A DNA stretch of 64,000 nt from Cunninghamella blakesleeana (lineage: Eukaryota; Mucoromycota; Mucoromycetes; Mucorales; Cunninghamellaceae). A model generated the notes under the pieces. It did not search any database. It was not told where the DNA came from and saw nothing but the letters and a program-made list of their open reading frames with translations. Position 1 is the first letter of the stretch, and each line of letters starts with the position of its first letter. A program made the position numbers and the translations under genes. The stretch spans positions 2,108,001 to 2,172,000 of the forward strand of contig JAFCIZ010000006.1 in the NCBI GenBank assembly GCA_017871115.1, read 5' to 3'. Positions 35,073 through 50,278 of this stretch are shown here, in pieces.

Positions 35073-36903
35073 CTAACGTAATTCACTTGCAAGTAAAGCA
35101 GGGTTTTCGATGAGTGTTTTCCATAAATTACCAAATCTAGCAATGGTAGCACCATCAATAATACGATGATCGGCCGACCAACTTACAGGCATGACTTGTT
35201 TAGCAATAACATTTCCTTTGTCATCAAAGCGAGGTAAAGTTTGCATACGACCAAGAGCAACAATGGCCAATTCAGAAGAAACAACGACAGGACTAGCATA
35301 TGTACCAGAAATAGCGCCAATATTAGATAATGTAATGGTTCCACCCTTTAAGTCTTCTAATGGAATAGCATTTCTTTTACCAAGTTCAATCAAGCGAGAT
35401 AATTCAGAAGCGACTTCAAAGATGGTCTTTGTTTGAACATTCTTGATATTAGGTACAATTAAACCTTGAGGTGTATCCATAGCAATACCAATATTGTGTT
35501 GTGATCGATAAGTAAGTTTAATTTCATTTACATTGTCTGTAGTGGATGGGTGGCCAATGGTAGCATTTAAAATAGGATATTGTAATAAGGCAATGGACAT
35601 GCATTTAATAAATATGGGTAAGAAGGACACCTTAGAGAAGGAATAGGCTTCAGGGTGTTTGCTGATATGTGCATTTAAACTATTTTTATATTCCGTGGTG
35701 GCATTTAATTCAATTTCGTCTTTAAAACCAAGCTGAGGAATGGCTAATGATTTGGTCATGGATTTAAACATGGCTTTTTGGATTGCTGTTAAAGGTTCAG
35801 ATCTTTCACCTGGTCCAGCCATAGTAGTATTGATCGTACTTGTAGCAGCAGTGGTAGATGGTGATGGTGTAGCTATTATTAAGATTAATATAAATAATAT
35901 GTATAGATTATATTAGTTTCTTTTTTTATAGAATCTATTTTTTTATAACACTTATTATATATATATTAGCTATTTTTCCCCACAGTCCCTCCCCATTTTT
36001 TTTGGCCAATAAAAAATAAATTAATAAATATTTACCTTGCTTTCCAGAAATATAATCTAATACATCTTGTTTCAAGATTCTACCTTCTGGTCCAGATCCA
36101 ATTACTTTAGAAAGGTCAACGTTGTTTTCTTTAGCTAAATGTCTAACGGGAGGTGTAGCCAGTACTGGACCTGTTGATGATGGTGATCCAGTTGTATTAG
36201 ATTTTATTTCTGTAACGCTAGGTGAACCAGAGACAGCTTCATTGCTGTTATTTTCATTATTAGAAAAAGTAGTGGTAGTAGTAGTAGTAGTAGTTGAAGT
36301 AATTTCTTGATTTGAAATCGTTTGACCATTTTCATCAGTAGTTTCAATATCCACTAAAGGTTCCCCAACTTTTGCAATATCGTGTACATTGTGGTATAAC
36401 TTGATTACTTTACCAGCAAATCGAGAGGTGATTTCTACAGAGGCTTTATCAGATTGAACTTCACAAATTTTATCAAATTCAGCGACTGTTGTACCTGGCT
36501 CTACAAACCTTTTTTTTTATAAAAAAATGAAATATTAAATAAAGAAGTCATTATGATCATTAGTTTATGCTATCTCTCTCTCTCTCTTTCTATTTTTTTA
36601 TATATGTATTAAAAAAATCATTATTTGTATGAATATCTTTTTACCATTGAATAACTTCACATTCTGTAATACCTTCACCAATATCAGCAAGTAAAAAAGG
36701 CTGTACACCTTGGTTGTACAAAGAACTATGAAAGGATCTGTATGTAGTGGATAACGGAGACGCCTTTAAAGTATAAGTAAATGGAGCATTCATAGGAATA
36801 TTAAGGGTTTGTTTATTCATAAAATAACGTTGACCATACTATAAATGATAAAATAGTAGGTATTAATATTGATAAATAAGAAAGGAATAAAATTTAAGCA
36901 AAA

Positions 36904-36943
<40 letters not shown>

Positions 36944-37043
36944 GTCTTTTTCTTACGGTATGAAACAATACGCGATGGTTTCTTCTTGGTATAGCTGTTA
37001 ATAACTTGGAAGCTTTAGTAATAGATTGGATTCGCAAAGCCAT
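35073..37043 (-). CDS. DBT: mitochondrial branched-chain 2-oxoacid dehydrogenase E2 (dihydrolipoyl transacylase)
   Basis: Exons 37043-36957, 36838-36645, 36508-36036 and 35872-35073 give 517 residues. The N-terminus (MALRIQSITKASKLLTAIPR) is basic, fitting a mitochondrial presequence. Then come a lipoyl domain with the attachment Lys in CEVQSDKASVEITSR, a Ser/Thr-rich linker, a peripheral subunit-binding domain (VRHLAKENNVDLSKVIGSG, then GRILKQDVLDYI), and the acyltransferase domain ending in SADHRIIDGATIARF, which carries the catalytic His and Asp. The DKASVEI lipoyl motif and the linker layout favour branched-chain E2 over pyruvate or oxoglutarate E2. It transfers acyl groups from Leu/Ile/Val-derived 2-oxoacids to CoA. 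A damaged copy of exon 1 lies about 400 bp upstream. Confidence 0.95.
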
Positions 37044-37410
37044 ATTATTTAGGAATAAATAGTGAAATATAGATAAGTATACAAATATAAATATTTAAGA
37101 ATGTAGAGCGTTAAAAAAAAAAAGTGAAAAGAAGAAAGAGAAAAAAAAATTAAAGGGAAAGTTTGAATAAAAAAAAAAAACAACACCCGTGGGAATTTAG
37201 TAGTAGAGAAATTTATTGCGCATTTTTTTTAAAACAAAGAAATTAAATTTTGGCAGCAGAAAAATAGATGTTCATTTTTTGATAATAAGCAATAATTTTT
37301 ATAAAAACTAAAAAATCAATGTGATCTATATTAATTAATACTACGTAAACTATAAATATTTGCAAGAAAGAGAAGGAAATTGAAGCCAAAAAGACATAGT
37401 TTTCTTTTCC
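37044..37410. other. upstream region of DBT
   Basis: A+T-rich promoter and leader region, with A-rich stretches at 37110-37185. No gene is seen. It separates the real DBT exon 1 from a decayed copy at 37411-37520. Confidence 0.55.
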
Positions 37411-37520
37411 TTTTTCTTACGGCGTGGAACAAAATATAACGATTTATTCTCAGTATAGTTATTAATAATATGGTGATTATTGTAATATACTAAATTCTCA
37501 AACCATATTATCGAAAAATA
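37411..37520 (-). pseudogene. decayed duplicate of DBT exon 1 and its flanks
   Basis: Read on the minus strand, the segment from the ATG at 37506 to a GTAAGA donor just after 37421 is 86 nt, against 87 nt in the real exon 1 (37043-36957). By eye roughly two thirds of bases match with a single one-base gap. The donor region (CCGTAAGAAAAAG on the minus strand) and the start region (ATAATATGG versus ATAATATGGC) match best, and similarity continues weakly upstream of the ATG. Stop codons appear at once (ATG GTT TGA), so it is not coding. Most differences are C to T or G to A. No later DBT exons were found next to it. Confidence 0.75.
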
Positions 37521-38422
37521 AATAATAAAGTATAAATATATAGGTACTTTAATAATAATAAAGTCCATTTTTTTTATAAAAAAAGAATAAGGATTGAATA
37601 AAATAATCTACAGTAACTAGAGTATGGAAGAGCATATGAGCTTATTATTGGCCATGGAGGAAAGAAAGGAGGGCAAAACACAGAAAAGAGAGTAGATTGA
37701 TAAGCTTTTATTTTTTGACAAAATTTAGTGCTACTTGAATATAAATATTGAAGAAATGAGTAATAAAATTGATTTTAATTATTTAACACCAGAATACAAA
37801 AAATAGAAATAAAGAGAACGTTATTATATCAGTCAGGTTCTCACATTTTGGGATAAAATCCAAATATAATTTGATCATTAAGAATATTCATAAATAAATA
37901 AAAGTTTTTTTTGTTTTCATATCAGTTTCTTTTCTTTTTTTCTGTAGAAAGAATACACAAACATTTTAATCCAATTACCATTTATATTATAAAAAGAGGT
38001 TTCTACAGTTAATTTTAAAAGGTGAGCTAAGTTGGTTTCTTTTTGTTAAAGTAAAATACTATTTTTCAACAGAACTTTAGAAATAATAATTAATACATGA
38101 ATATAAGAACAAATGTAATAAAAAAAGGAAGAGGATCTAGGAAGGCGTTTAGCGACCGCTTATTTTTCATAGCAAAATGAGAGAGAAAAACATAATATAT
38201 TTTGATAATTTTAAAACCTGTCATTTTTCCATTATAGCTCTTTTATGCAATGCTATTTTACTATGAGTATATATATCTAGCTGAATTGTTTATAAAATAA
38301 ATATCCATAATAGTTTATTATAAATAGGTAGTAAAATGTTATTTATATAGTTGTTATTTATATGATTTCCAGTTGCTTAAAGTTTTTGCTATTTTTTTAA
38401 TTGTTGTATCTACATTAATTAT
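37521..38422. other. intergenic region between the DBT relic and SF3B5
   Basis: About 900 bp of A+T-rich DNA without a recognised gene. The end nearest 38422 is the 3' flank of SF3B5. Confidence 0.5.
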
Positions 38423-39082
38423 TTATTGTTCATCACGTACAGGAGGAGGACCACAAGGCATAGTCATTTTCTAATAAATATATATAAATGTTAAAAACGA
38501 TCATTAATCATATGTTTTATTATTTATTTTATTCTATTCCATCCTATCATTTTATTTTATATTATTATATTAATACCTCTAATAAGTTGGCTTTAACACG
38601 ACCTTTGGATTCATTTTCTGCTACTGATATGTATGATAATAAAGGATTATGACCAATAATAGAAGCATATGTATCTCTATGTTGATTTGAAAGCCATTCA
38701 CTAATATATTAAGAGAGGAAAAAAAAGGGTATTTGTATTAATATATCTTCATCTAAAAATTGAATATTTTATATTTTTTATTTTTGTATTCTATATTGAC
38801 TTACTGTTTTATTGTATCAGCATGTCCCGTACCAATGTATTTTGATTGCACTATATAAAGTAAAATCAGCGTTTACAATAAAAATAAGTATCAGTATATA
38901 TTATTATTATTATTGTTGTTGTTTTGTATTTTGATAATATATAAAATAATTCTTACAGTGTTCAATCTGACTATTAATATTAAGACGGTCCTATCGTTTA
39001 ATATACATATAAAAATAATAATTTAAAAGTTAATTGGCATATTATATCGCTCTTTATTAATGTATATAATTATATTTACCAT
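38423..39082 (-). CDS. SF3B5: splicing factor 3B subunit 5 (SF3b10/Ysf3)
   Basis: Five coding exons: 39082-39080, 38990-38957, 38850-38805, 38700-38577 and 38470-38423, 84 residues, the normal size of this tiny protein. Family sequence is clear: DRLNINSQIEHLQSKYIGTG, then GHADTIKHEWLSNQHRDTY, then ISVAENESKGRVKANLLEKM and PCGPPPV near the end. SF3B5 is a small structural subunit of the SF3b complex in U2 snRNP, packing against SF3B1 during branch-site recognition in the nucleus. The gene is easily missed because no exon is longer than 124 nt. The first coding exon consists of the ATG alone, immediately followed by an intron with donor GTAAAT; the next exon begins GACCGT. The gene is compact with four introns in 660 bp. 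Confidence 0.93.
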
Positions 39083-40616
39083 TATTATTTATTATTAAAA
39101 AGAAAGGAAAGAGAATTTTTTTTCAATATGATTTTAAAATCAATTCCTCCCATTTTTTTTTGTAATCCCGATAGTGGTGAAGAAGCCATTTTTTGCTTTA
39201 TACCTTTTATATCATAGAATGTTAATAGGGTAAACATGATTTTTTATTTTTTATATATTTTCACATTTATTGACTATTTAAAATAAAAATAATTAAAAAA
39301 AAACTGGGAGAGGGGCATTGCCAGTAATACGAAGTGAGGATAGTCAAAACCAGTCTACTTAGTGAAAAAGAAGAAAAACAAATTTAAAGTCAGTTAGTCT
39401 AGCTAAGAGAAAAAATGAAGCATTTTGTTAGCATTGTAAGATGAAAAAAGGTAAGGAACGCCACGTGTGGCTGGAAGCAAGGATAGTCTTTTAGATGGTT
39501 TAAGAAGGGATAAATGTGGAAAAAAAAAATAGAATAAGATGATTTAATAAAAGGTAAGATAATTTCGTGTGGTGATTATGGGCGGCAAAATAAGAAAAGA
39601 ACACACCCATCTACTGCTCCCAAAGTTATGGCGAGTCCTTGGAGATTTTTAAAGAGTAAGGACAGGTATTACGTAAAGTATATATCAGTGATATATTTAT
39701 TAAAATGTTGGCCTTTTGATATATTTTTAATCTCATATCCGATAAAATACAGTGGACTATTAAAAAAGAATAATCGTAAATATGTTAAGTTTATTATTAT
39801 TTATTTTGATAAAATGGTATAATGTGTATATAATCTAAAAAAAAAGCAAAATTATAAAAGTAAAAACAAGTAAATACTATATATCATAGTATTTACATTA
39901 ACTTTGTTATTAATCAATGCAAAATTTATTTTTCAATAGTTACAAATAAGCTAATAATCACCATGTAATCCGTAATATCAACCAAAGTATTTTAATACTC
40001 CTTTTTATTCTTTTATTTATTAAAATTTTTCAAAATATTTGTTGTTAGTTTGGAGTTCAAGGGCCGATTATCATGCAAGTAAAAGATGCTATTTTTTTAT
40101 TTTATGTTTTATTTGTTATTACTAGGTAGATATATTATTTTTTAAATAAGTTATCGTCATCATCATTTTTTTTATTTTTTTTATTTAATCGTTAAATCAT
40201 TTTGTATTAAACAAACTCCATCCGTGCTGTAGTCTATTCAATGATGGTTACTATAAATGGATTATATAAATATATAATCATTGTATATGATATAAATTAT
40301 TTAATATAAAATATTCAAATAATACATATTTTATAAAATAAAAGATATTAAAAAATAAAAATTTAAAGCAGTAAAAAAAAAAATTGATTCCCGATTTAAT
40401 TTTTTTTTATAGCTTTAAATTTTTTTTCTCGTTTTTTTATCACTTTCTTTGCTTTAATATTTTCTTTTAACAATATTCTTGTATACATAAATAAATTTAT
40501 ATTGTATTTATATGTTTATAATATATAAATATATATAAATATATATATGCTCTTATACCCCTTCTTTCATTATTCTCATTATTCTCATTAATAGATAATA
40601 TTTGTAATCTTATAAA
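39083..40616. other. divergent intergenic region
   Basis: About 1.5 kb between the starts of SF3B5 (-) and the unknown gene (+). The stretch 39300-39650 is richer in G+C and contains the palindrome CACGTG within CCACGTGTGG, an E-box-like site that may be regulatory. An ORF at 39628-39822 looks spurious. No tRNA or clear gene was found. Confidence 0.5.
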
Positions 40617-42924
40617 ATGGGACAAATAGTTCAATCCATGATGACTTTACCACAACTACAAAAAAATAAATACGAATGTACACCTTATTCTTTAGAGGTA
40701 CCTGTTTCCTCCTCTTCCTCCTCCTCTTCTAATTCTAGTAATAGCGACGATAAACTGAGTGCAAATTCTGTAGAATATATAGAGGTAAAATAGCCAATAC
40801 AAAGAGTTTGTATACTAAAAGATAAATTAGCTTTATCTTTTTTTTTTTTTTAAAAAAATAATTGGACTTTTTTTTTATTTCCCTCTCCATTACTCTTTGA
40901 TAAACAGGAACAAGCTCAACATACGTCTAGTAATGATACAAATATAAATTTATCAACCAATTTAAAAGAAAATAACAAGGATATTCATTCTGTTTCAGGT
41001 ATGTAAATATAGTTAGTAAAATTAGAGAAAATAAAGCTTATGATAATAAGAGACAATATACTTGGAAAGTCTTTATTTCTATTTATTTCTATATCTATCT
41101 ATCTATATTTATTTTTTATTTTTTATTATTTCTTTAGAAAACCTTATTCCAGCTATATTACCAAAGCGACCTTGGGGTGAATTCAGTTTATTACATTTTA
41201 CAGATACATCATCTAATATATACTCTTCTCTATCCGGAATGATTCACTCGCTTCATATTGGAAATGGCGATTATTCTACGCCAAACACTTCACCAAGTAG
41301 TACGAATGAAATACCCCCAGCCTATACGATCCCTCAAGAATCTATTTTAAGTGAATCTGATGACGATGACGATCACCAAGATTATGACGATACTATCGCA
41401 ATGGATGATATAATAAAAATAATGCAAGAGACACACCTTCATGTTGGAAATTCATTACCAAGTTTATGCAAATCATCATCACCATCATCAGCTATAGAAA
41501 ACAAGGGGTATGATAATAGTAATGCAACATCTACCAAGAATTCAGCAACTCTAGATTCCATATCAACAATAAACTATAATACAATGATACCATCTACTAC
41601 AGTAGTCAATAATAATAATAATAATAACAATAATAATAATAACAATAATAATAATAATAATAGTAATCCTCATTATCATTATCACCATTCATTCAAAACT
41701 AATACAACTCATTCTTCAAAACTCTTGCCATCTGATTTCCAATTTTCTTTTCATGTTGAAAAGGGTAAATCTAAAAATGAACAACCTGTACTGCCACCAT
41801 CACCACTACATCATCAACAACAGCATCAGCACCAGCAATCGCAGCCATCACCCTTACAACAACAACAACAACATGAAAAAACTTCTTCACCTGTTATTTA
41901 TAACACTGCTTCTCCATTCACACTGAAATATAGAAAAATACTACCATTACCTAAATCTAGAATAAAACGAGTATACAAGGATGATAACAAAAATATTAAT
42001 AATAGCGAAAGTTTATCACTTGTAAAAGCAACCGCATCAAAAATACAAATGGATCAAGTAAATAATGATAAACCTAGCTTTTTGAATAAACAATCACAAC
42101 AACCACAGCCACAACATCAACATAGTTTTATAACGTTGTCCTCTGTGAATAATGAAGAAGATTCAATATATGATCACACGAAAAAAGTCAAAAGAATGAA
42201 TCACCAGCCACCTATAAGTGAAAAACCTATTAATTTAGTTTTTAAGGAAACCTTAAATAAGGAATTTACCCTAAATGTTAACCCATCACCAATACCATTA
42301 GTACCACTATCATCACTTGACAAACCACAAAAAAATAATAATGAACCGAAAAAAAAGGTCATACCTCCTATTGCTACTATCTTTTCTATCAACAATTATA
42401 ATCATAAGTTTAGCAATAATAATAACAATAATAACAATACATTACTATATCCATCCACATCTCAATCACAGCCACTACACTCATCTTCATCTTCACAATC
42501 ATCATCACAATCCACAAAGAAAAATAATACCAAGGCAGACACTCATTTATCATCAAACAATACTAATAAAAATAAAAGTCGAGGTAAAAGTTATAATAAA
42601 CCCAATTCAACTAAAAAAAAATCAAACAAGCCATTAACTGAAGGGGGGAGCAAGCGTATACGACAGCGACAGCAACAGCAGCAACAGGACCCATTTTCAA
42701 CCAATTTGATCACACCTTTAGATGCAACGACGGATTGGGTATGCTTATTTTGTCAATATGAAATATTCATGAATGGTTGGATTGCAACACAAAAGAAAAA
42801 GAGAAGCGCTCAAAAGAGAAAAGCCAAAAGGATGAGAAATAAATCAAAACAACAACAAAATGATGAATGTGATGAATGTGAAACCATATCAAGTGCCACT
42901 TGTGAATCAGAATATGAACATTGA
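40617..42924 (+). CDS. fungal protein of unknown function with conserved cysteine-containing C-terminal motif
   Basis: Exons 40617-40784, 40908-40998 and 41138-42924 give 681 residues. Most of the chain is low-complexity: a Ser run near residue 30, a long Asn run (codons near 41610-41665), and Gln/His-rich and Ser-rich stretches. Two parts look conserved: ENLIPAILPKRPWGEFSLLHF early on, and near the C-terminus DWVCLFCQYEIFMNGW followed by a strongly basic helix (RSAQKRKAKRMRNKSK). The CLFC pair followed by a basic region resembles a motif I associate with uncharacterised fungal proteins, and it may bind metal or mediate nuclear import. The tail ends in Cys- and Glu-rich residues. No enzymatic domain or membrane segment is seen, and I do not assign a function. 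Confidence 0.8.
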
Positions 42925-44685
42925 TCAATTTGTGTATATATGTATGATGGTACTATTATTAATATCTAAAATAATATTTATGTATACAAACAATGGTATT
43001 CTAGTTAAAAAAGAAAGAAACGTATAAATAAATAATTCAATATCATTCTTATTATTATTTTTTAATATTCTGACTAAAAAATAATGTTTTAAATGTGTTA
43101 TATGTGTTTGCACGTTTTTTATGCATATATTGGAAAAAAAGATATTCAAAAGGGTAAAAATATTCTTTTTTAAATAAATTGCCATAAATGAGTGATATTT
43201 TTTTTTTATAAAAAATACAAATATATATATATATATATATATATTTAAGATTTAGGTTTTTTTTCTTGTTTGATTTTTTAACAGAAAAGAAAGATGAGAA
43301 GATTTTTTTTTAAAAAAATCACATACAAAAACCATATTTAGACTGTATATAAAATGTGAAGTAATTGATTATTGAATTTTTTTATTATTTTCCTTTTATT
43401 ACAATAAAATAAAATAAAAAGAAATACTTTATCTATTTTTTGAATTATTCATTTTTTGCATTATTGTCGAGGATACTATCACCTAAAAAGAGAAAGAAAG
43501 AGAGAAAAAAAAAAGAAAAAAAATCATTTATTCTCAGACATTTTTAATATTATTATTTTTATTATTATTTTTGCCATAGTACAAAAAATTACTAGTTAAT
43601 TATCGTAATGATTGGTACTTAATAATTATATATTTTACTCATCATTTTATCCTTTATTAAAGTACATAAATTTTATAGATATACAAATGTATATAATGAT
43701 GAAAATTGAGTCATAAGAATTTGTTCTTTAAGTATATATCTATATATATCTATATATTTATATAAAGAAATCAACCCAAACGAGAATTTATTCTTTTTTG
43801 TAGATATTATTGATATCTTAAATAAACCAATAAAAGTGGAAATCAGTTACTTCCCCGAAAAAGGAAATATCTAACTTATTAAGTAGTTCAACGATCTATA
43901 CAAGTCAAATTATGTTCAATTTTGGATAGTTTTTGCACCTGATTTATATAAATATATAATATATTATCCTTTTTTTTTTTTTTTTCTCACAACCAATGTC
44001 TTATTGAAAAATATTCTTGTTTACCCTAAATTTATATTTATATTTTATTTTTGGTTTTAATACGTACGAATAATGTTAAAATAAAGAAAATTCCTATGCT
44101 GAGTTTTATTTTAATGGTTTTAAACGAAGGGAAAATAAAAAAAAGAAACAATAGTAATGATCATATTTTATTTTTATTTTATTTTAAATAGAATGATAAA
44201 AAGGTTGAATTTTATTTTTACTTTTTATCATTATTCAATTTAATTTATATAAATGGAAGATAAAAAAAATAAAAAAATACCTGAGTATAGAATAATTCTT
44301 ATCAAAATTAGATTTGAATACCAAAAAGAGATATTTAGTCCATATTTGGAAGTCGATTTTATTTTGTGAGCGCCTGACAATTCAATGTAATCTGCCAATT
44401 AATTTCAATCTCCGTATACACATATTTATATTCTTGCTTTAATTTTTTTTTTCTTTACTCTTCTTTTTCTTTTTTTTCACTTCATTTATTTTCATATATA
44501 TCTTAATATAATTTAGTATACCTTTTATTTATTATTTTTAATACATTGGTTTGAGTGTGTATAATTATTAATAAGTAAATAGGTGGTTACATACTTTTTT
44601 TTTTTTTTATAATTACCCTTAAATAATACTGAATAAAAAAGAAACAGCATAATAAAAAAAAGACAACAGTACCTTTGTATATAAA
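42925..44685. other. intergenic region upstream of the OPT transporter
   Basis: About 1.8 kb of A+T-rich DNA with T runs (for example 43972-43984) and no recognised gene. The last 300 bp, with C/T-rich tracts, probably form the promoter and leader of the OPT gene. Confidence 0.5.
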
Positions 44686-47234
44686 ATGGCTTCCGAAAAA
44701 CATATTACTGAGAAGTCTGAAGCAGAAGAATATTATTCAACTTCATACGAAAAAGAAGTAAAGAATGATTTAGAGCCAGCACTTGTTGAAGAAGAAGAAG
44801 ATTCTCCTATTGAAGAAGTGCGCGTGGTAGTACCAAAGTAAGAGCATATATATATTAAATATTAATTATAGTAATTATAATAAACAATCATAAAAAAGAA
44901 ACATATCCATAAAATTCATACTCATCTATTTTTTTTCTCCCTTCCTTTTTAAATAATAGTACTGATGATCCTACTTTACCTGTATATACCTTCCGTATGT
45001 GGTTTTTGGGTCTTATTTTCACTGCCTTACTTGGTTTTGTCAATCAATTCTTCTGGTATCGTAAAAATGCTATGATTATTTCCACTTTGACTGTACAATT
45101 ACTTTCATATCCTTGTGCTAAATTATTGGAATTTATTATTCCTAAATCTCGCTTCTTTAACCCTGGCCCATTCAATATGAAAGAACATGTTTGTATTGTT
45201 ACTATGGCAAGTTGTGCTGCTGGAACTGCTTATGCTATTGATATTGTCACTATTCAAAAACTATTTTACGAATCTGACATTGGATGGGGTGGAGGTCTTC
45301 TTTTAGTTTGGACCACTCAATTCTTAGGTTATGGTATGGCTGGTATTTTACGTCCTTATTTAGTTTATCCTTCTGCTATGGTTTGGCCCGCCAATTTATC
45401 TCAAATCTCTCTTTTCCGTTCTTTCCATATTCCCGATAAGTAAGTGTCTTTTTTCTCTTTTTTTTACAAAAAGAAAAAAAAAATATAAATTGTTTATTAA
45501 TTTAAAATTTTTATTATTATTATTAAATAAAATAGAAATTGGTCCGGTCCTACTCGTTTCAGATGGTTCGTTTATGCTTTCTGTGGTATGTTTGTCTACT
45601 ACTGGCTTCCAGGTTATTTCTTCACTGTATTAAGTTTCTTCTCATGGGCTTGCTGGATCAACCCTAATAATATCGTTTTAGGTCAATTAACTGGTGGTTA
45701 TAGTGGTCTTGGTATGCTTGCCGTCACGTTCGATTGGGAAACAGTTGTCTCTTACCTTCAATCTCCTTTAGTTGTACCTTGGTGGGCTATTGCTAATATT
45801 TGGGTTGGTTTTGTTATTATTGCATGGATCATTACTCCCGCTTTGTACTATACTAATACTTGGGATGCCAAATTATTCCCCATCATTACTTCAAGTCTTT
45901 TCCAAGCTGATGGTCAACCATGGGAAAATGAAAAAGTGCTTACTCCTCAAAAGACATTAGATGAAGCTGCTTATGCAACCTACGGCCCTATGCGTATGGC
46001 TACCTTCTTTGCTATCACTTATGGTATTGGCTTCGCTGGTATTACATCTGTTCTTACTCATACTTTCCTTTATCATGGTAAAGAAATCGTTCGTCAATTC
46101 AAGGCTTCTCGTAGTGATAATGAAGATATTCATCATAAATTAATGCGTTCTTACCCTGAAGTCCCCGGTTGGTGGTATTACACTATTTTCCTTATTGCCT
46201 TTGGTCTTTCCTTCGTTGTTCTCTACGTATGGCCCACAGAAGTACAGTTACCTTGGTGGGGTATGTTCCTTGCTGTTGCTCTTTCTGCTCTCTTTGTCTT
46301 ACCCGTTGGTATTATTCAAGCTGTAAGTTATTTAAAATAATTAATTATAATGATATTACAAAAATAAAATAATATAAAATAATAGTAGTTATAACTATAT
46401 AAAAAAACTAATTATATATATTGATATTTATAGATCACAAATCAACAAGCTGGTCTTAATATTATTACTGAATTTATTATCGGTTTTGCCTTACCTGGTC
46501 ATCCAATTGCTAACGTTACTTTCAAAACCTATGGTTATATCTCCATGGCTAACGCTCTTACTTTTGTTGGTGATTTGAAACTTGGCCATTATACTAAAGT
46601 CCCACCTCGTGCTATGTTTACTATTCAACTTGTTGGTACTGCTTTAGCAGGTATTGTTAATTTAGCTGTTGCTCGTTGGTTGATGGAAACCATTCCTCAC
46701 ATTTGTACTGCTGCTGGTGAACCTTTCACTTGTCCACAAGCTCGTACTTTCTATTCTGCTTCTATTATTTGGGGTGTAGTTGGTCCTAGACGTATGTTTG
46801 CAAGTGACTCCATCTATTCACCTACTTTATACTTCTTCTTAATTGGTTTCATTTTACCTATTCCCTTCTACTTACTTTCTAAGAAATACCCTAACTCCTT
46901 CTGGAAATATGTACATATTCCTTTGATCTTCAATGCTACCGGAATGATGCCTCCTGCTGTACCATTGAATTTCTCCAGTTGGTGTGCTGTAGGTTTTGTC
47001 TTCATGTTCTGGTTACGTCGTTATAGACATGAATGGTGGAGAAAGTACAATTATGTTACATCTGCCGCCTTTGATTGTGGTGTTGCTATCTGTACTTTAA
47101 TTATTTTTGGAGTCAATATGGGTTCAGGCTATTCTCCCGATTGGTTCGGTAATGGTGGTAAAGATATATTCCAAACTCCAGACAACTGTGCTTATAGTGT
47201 TGCTAACTTTGCTGGTGAATGTACTGAATGTTAA
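44686..47234 (+). CDS. OPT-family oligopeptide transporter (isp4-like)
   Basis: Exons 44686-44837, 44960-45439, 45536-46322 and 46434-47234 give 739 residues. After an acidic cytosolic N-terminus comes the family signature SPIEEVRVVVPNTDDP, then TFRMWFLG and the start of many hydrophobic membrane segments. Further OPT motifs are FFNPGPFNMKEH, GLNIITEFIIGFALPGHPIAN, FKTYGY and LKLGHYTKVPPR. OPT proteins are proton-coupled importers of small peptides, glutathione or metal chelates at the plasma membrane. The late segment NATGMMPPAVPLNFSSW is also typical. The exact substrate cannot be told. Codon use suggests solid expression. The protein is full length for the family. Confidence 0.95.
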
Positions 47235-48527
47235 AAAAGATACTATATATATGATTATTTCAATTTTTTATATTTATTAATTTATTAATATTATTTACTA
47301 CTATTCTTTTCCTTTTTGAACCTATTAATATATAATCCTATTATTTTTTTTTGAAAAAAAAATATATCTATCTAATTATTTTTAAAATGTCTATCTAAGT
47401 CTATTTTTTTATTTTTTTATGTAATACAATATCCTTATTTTGTATTTATATTTTAATAAAATATTACAGACCTTACAATAATTATAATACTAATAATAAT
47501 TTACAATGTTTACTAAAACATGAATGGTTATAATTTAATGAATAAATAAACTAGATTTGGGTTTAGATCGTCAGAATCATGAAAAAAGTACAAGGTCAAG
47601 TTTGGAGTTCACATCATTTTTTTTAAAAAAAGCCCAAAGAAAAATGCTTAATTTTTTATATTGTCATTAATTAATATTGTAATATGCTGCATCTAGAGTA
47701 GATTTAAATATATCATTTGTTTTACAGTTTTTATTTTTTTTTACCATTTTTTTTGCTATTTTTTTCATCATTCTCTATTAGTTGATGTATACAAAGATTA
47801 ATGCCATTCGATTCCTTATAACCATACGCTTTTATTTTTTAGAATAGGCCATTTTATAATAGAAATAAAAAATAAATCATAAAAAAAACAAGTTGTAGGG
47901 TGCCTCTTGAAATTTGAAAAAAAGAAAATTAGGAAGTAACCTCTTTGATTTTTATTTTGCTTTAAAAGTTATCCCAAGCTTTTTATTATTTTTATTATGA
48001 AAAACGATTTTGTCCATTCCTTATTTCAATCGCTTTTCGTTGATTAATGTATATTAAAAAATACTATTATTTGACCCTTTGAAGCCAATATCCGTCTATT
48101 ATAGTTTTAGAATAATTCATGTAATAAAAACAGAGAAATAATAAAATTTAAAATAAACTGTGGGATACTTTTTTTTTTTGAATCTTTTAAAATCCTTATG
48201 AATTCTACATCGATTTTTTTTAAATGAAATTCATGCAAAACTTATATTCTCTTTCTCTTTATGATAATGGTGATCTTTTATTATTTGTATTGTTGACTTT
48301 TTTAGAATGAAGTTGCATAATTTATGGTGATTAAAAGATCGAAAAACAAAACAAAATATAAAGCATGTAGAGGCATGTATGTTTAAACAAAAAAAAGTAT
48401 ATAGCACTTTTTTTTATATTTTATTAGATTAAAAATATAACGCTATTTATATGTAACTTTATAATTTATATATATATATAAGCTAATTACAATTTTGGAA
48501 TTAAAAAAATAAAAGGAACGAGCCCAT
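47235..48527. other. convergent intergenic region
   Basis: About 1.3 kb between the 3' ends of the OPT gene (+) and EF-1alpha (-). It is A+T-rich with no recognised gene or RNA. Confidence 0.55.
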
Positions 48528-50276
<1,749 letters not shown>

Positions 50277-50278
50277 AG

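Noticed and set aside
39400..39650. G+C-richer stretch considered as a structured RNA gene
   Set aside because: No cloverleaf, no snRNA or snoRNA boxes and no Pol III terminator pattern were found.
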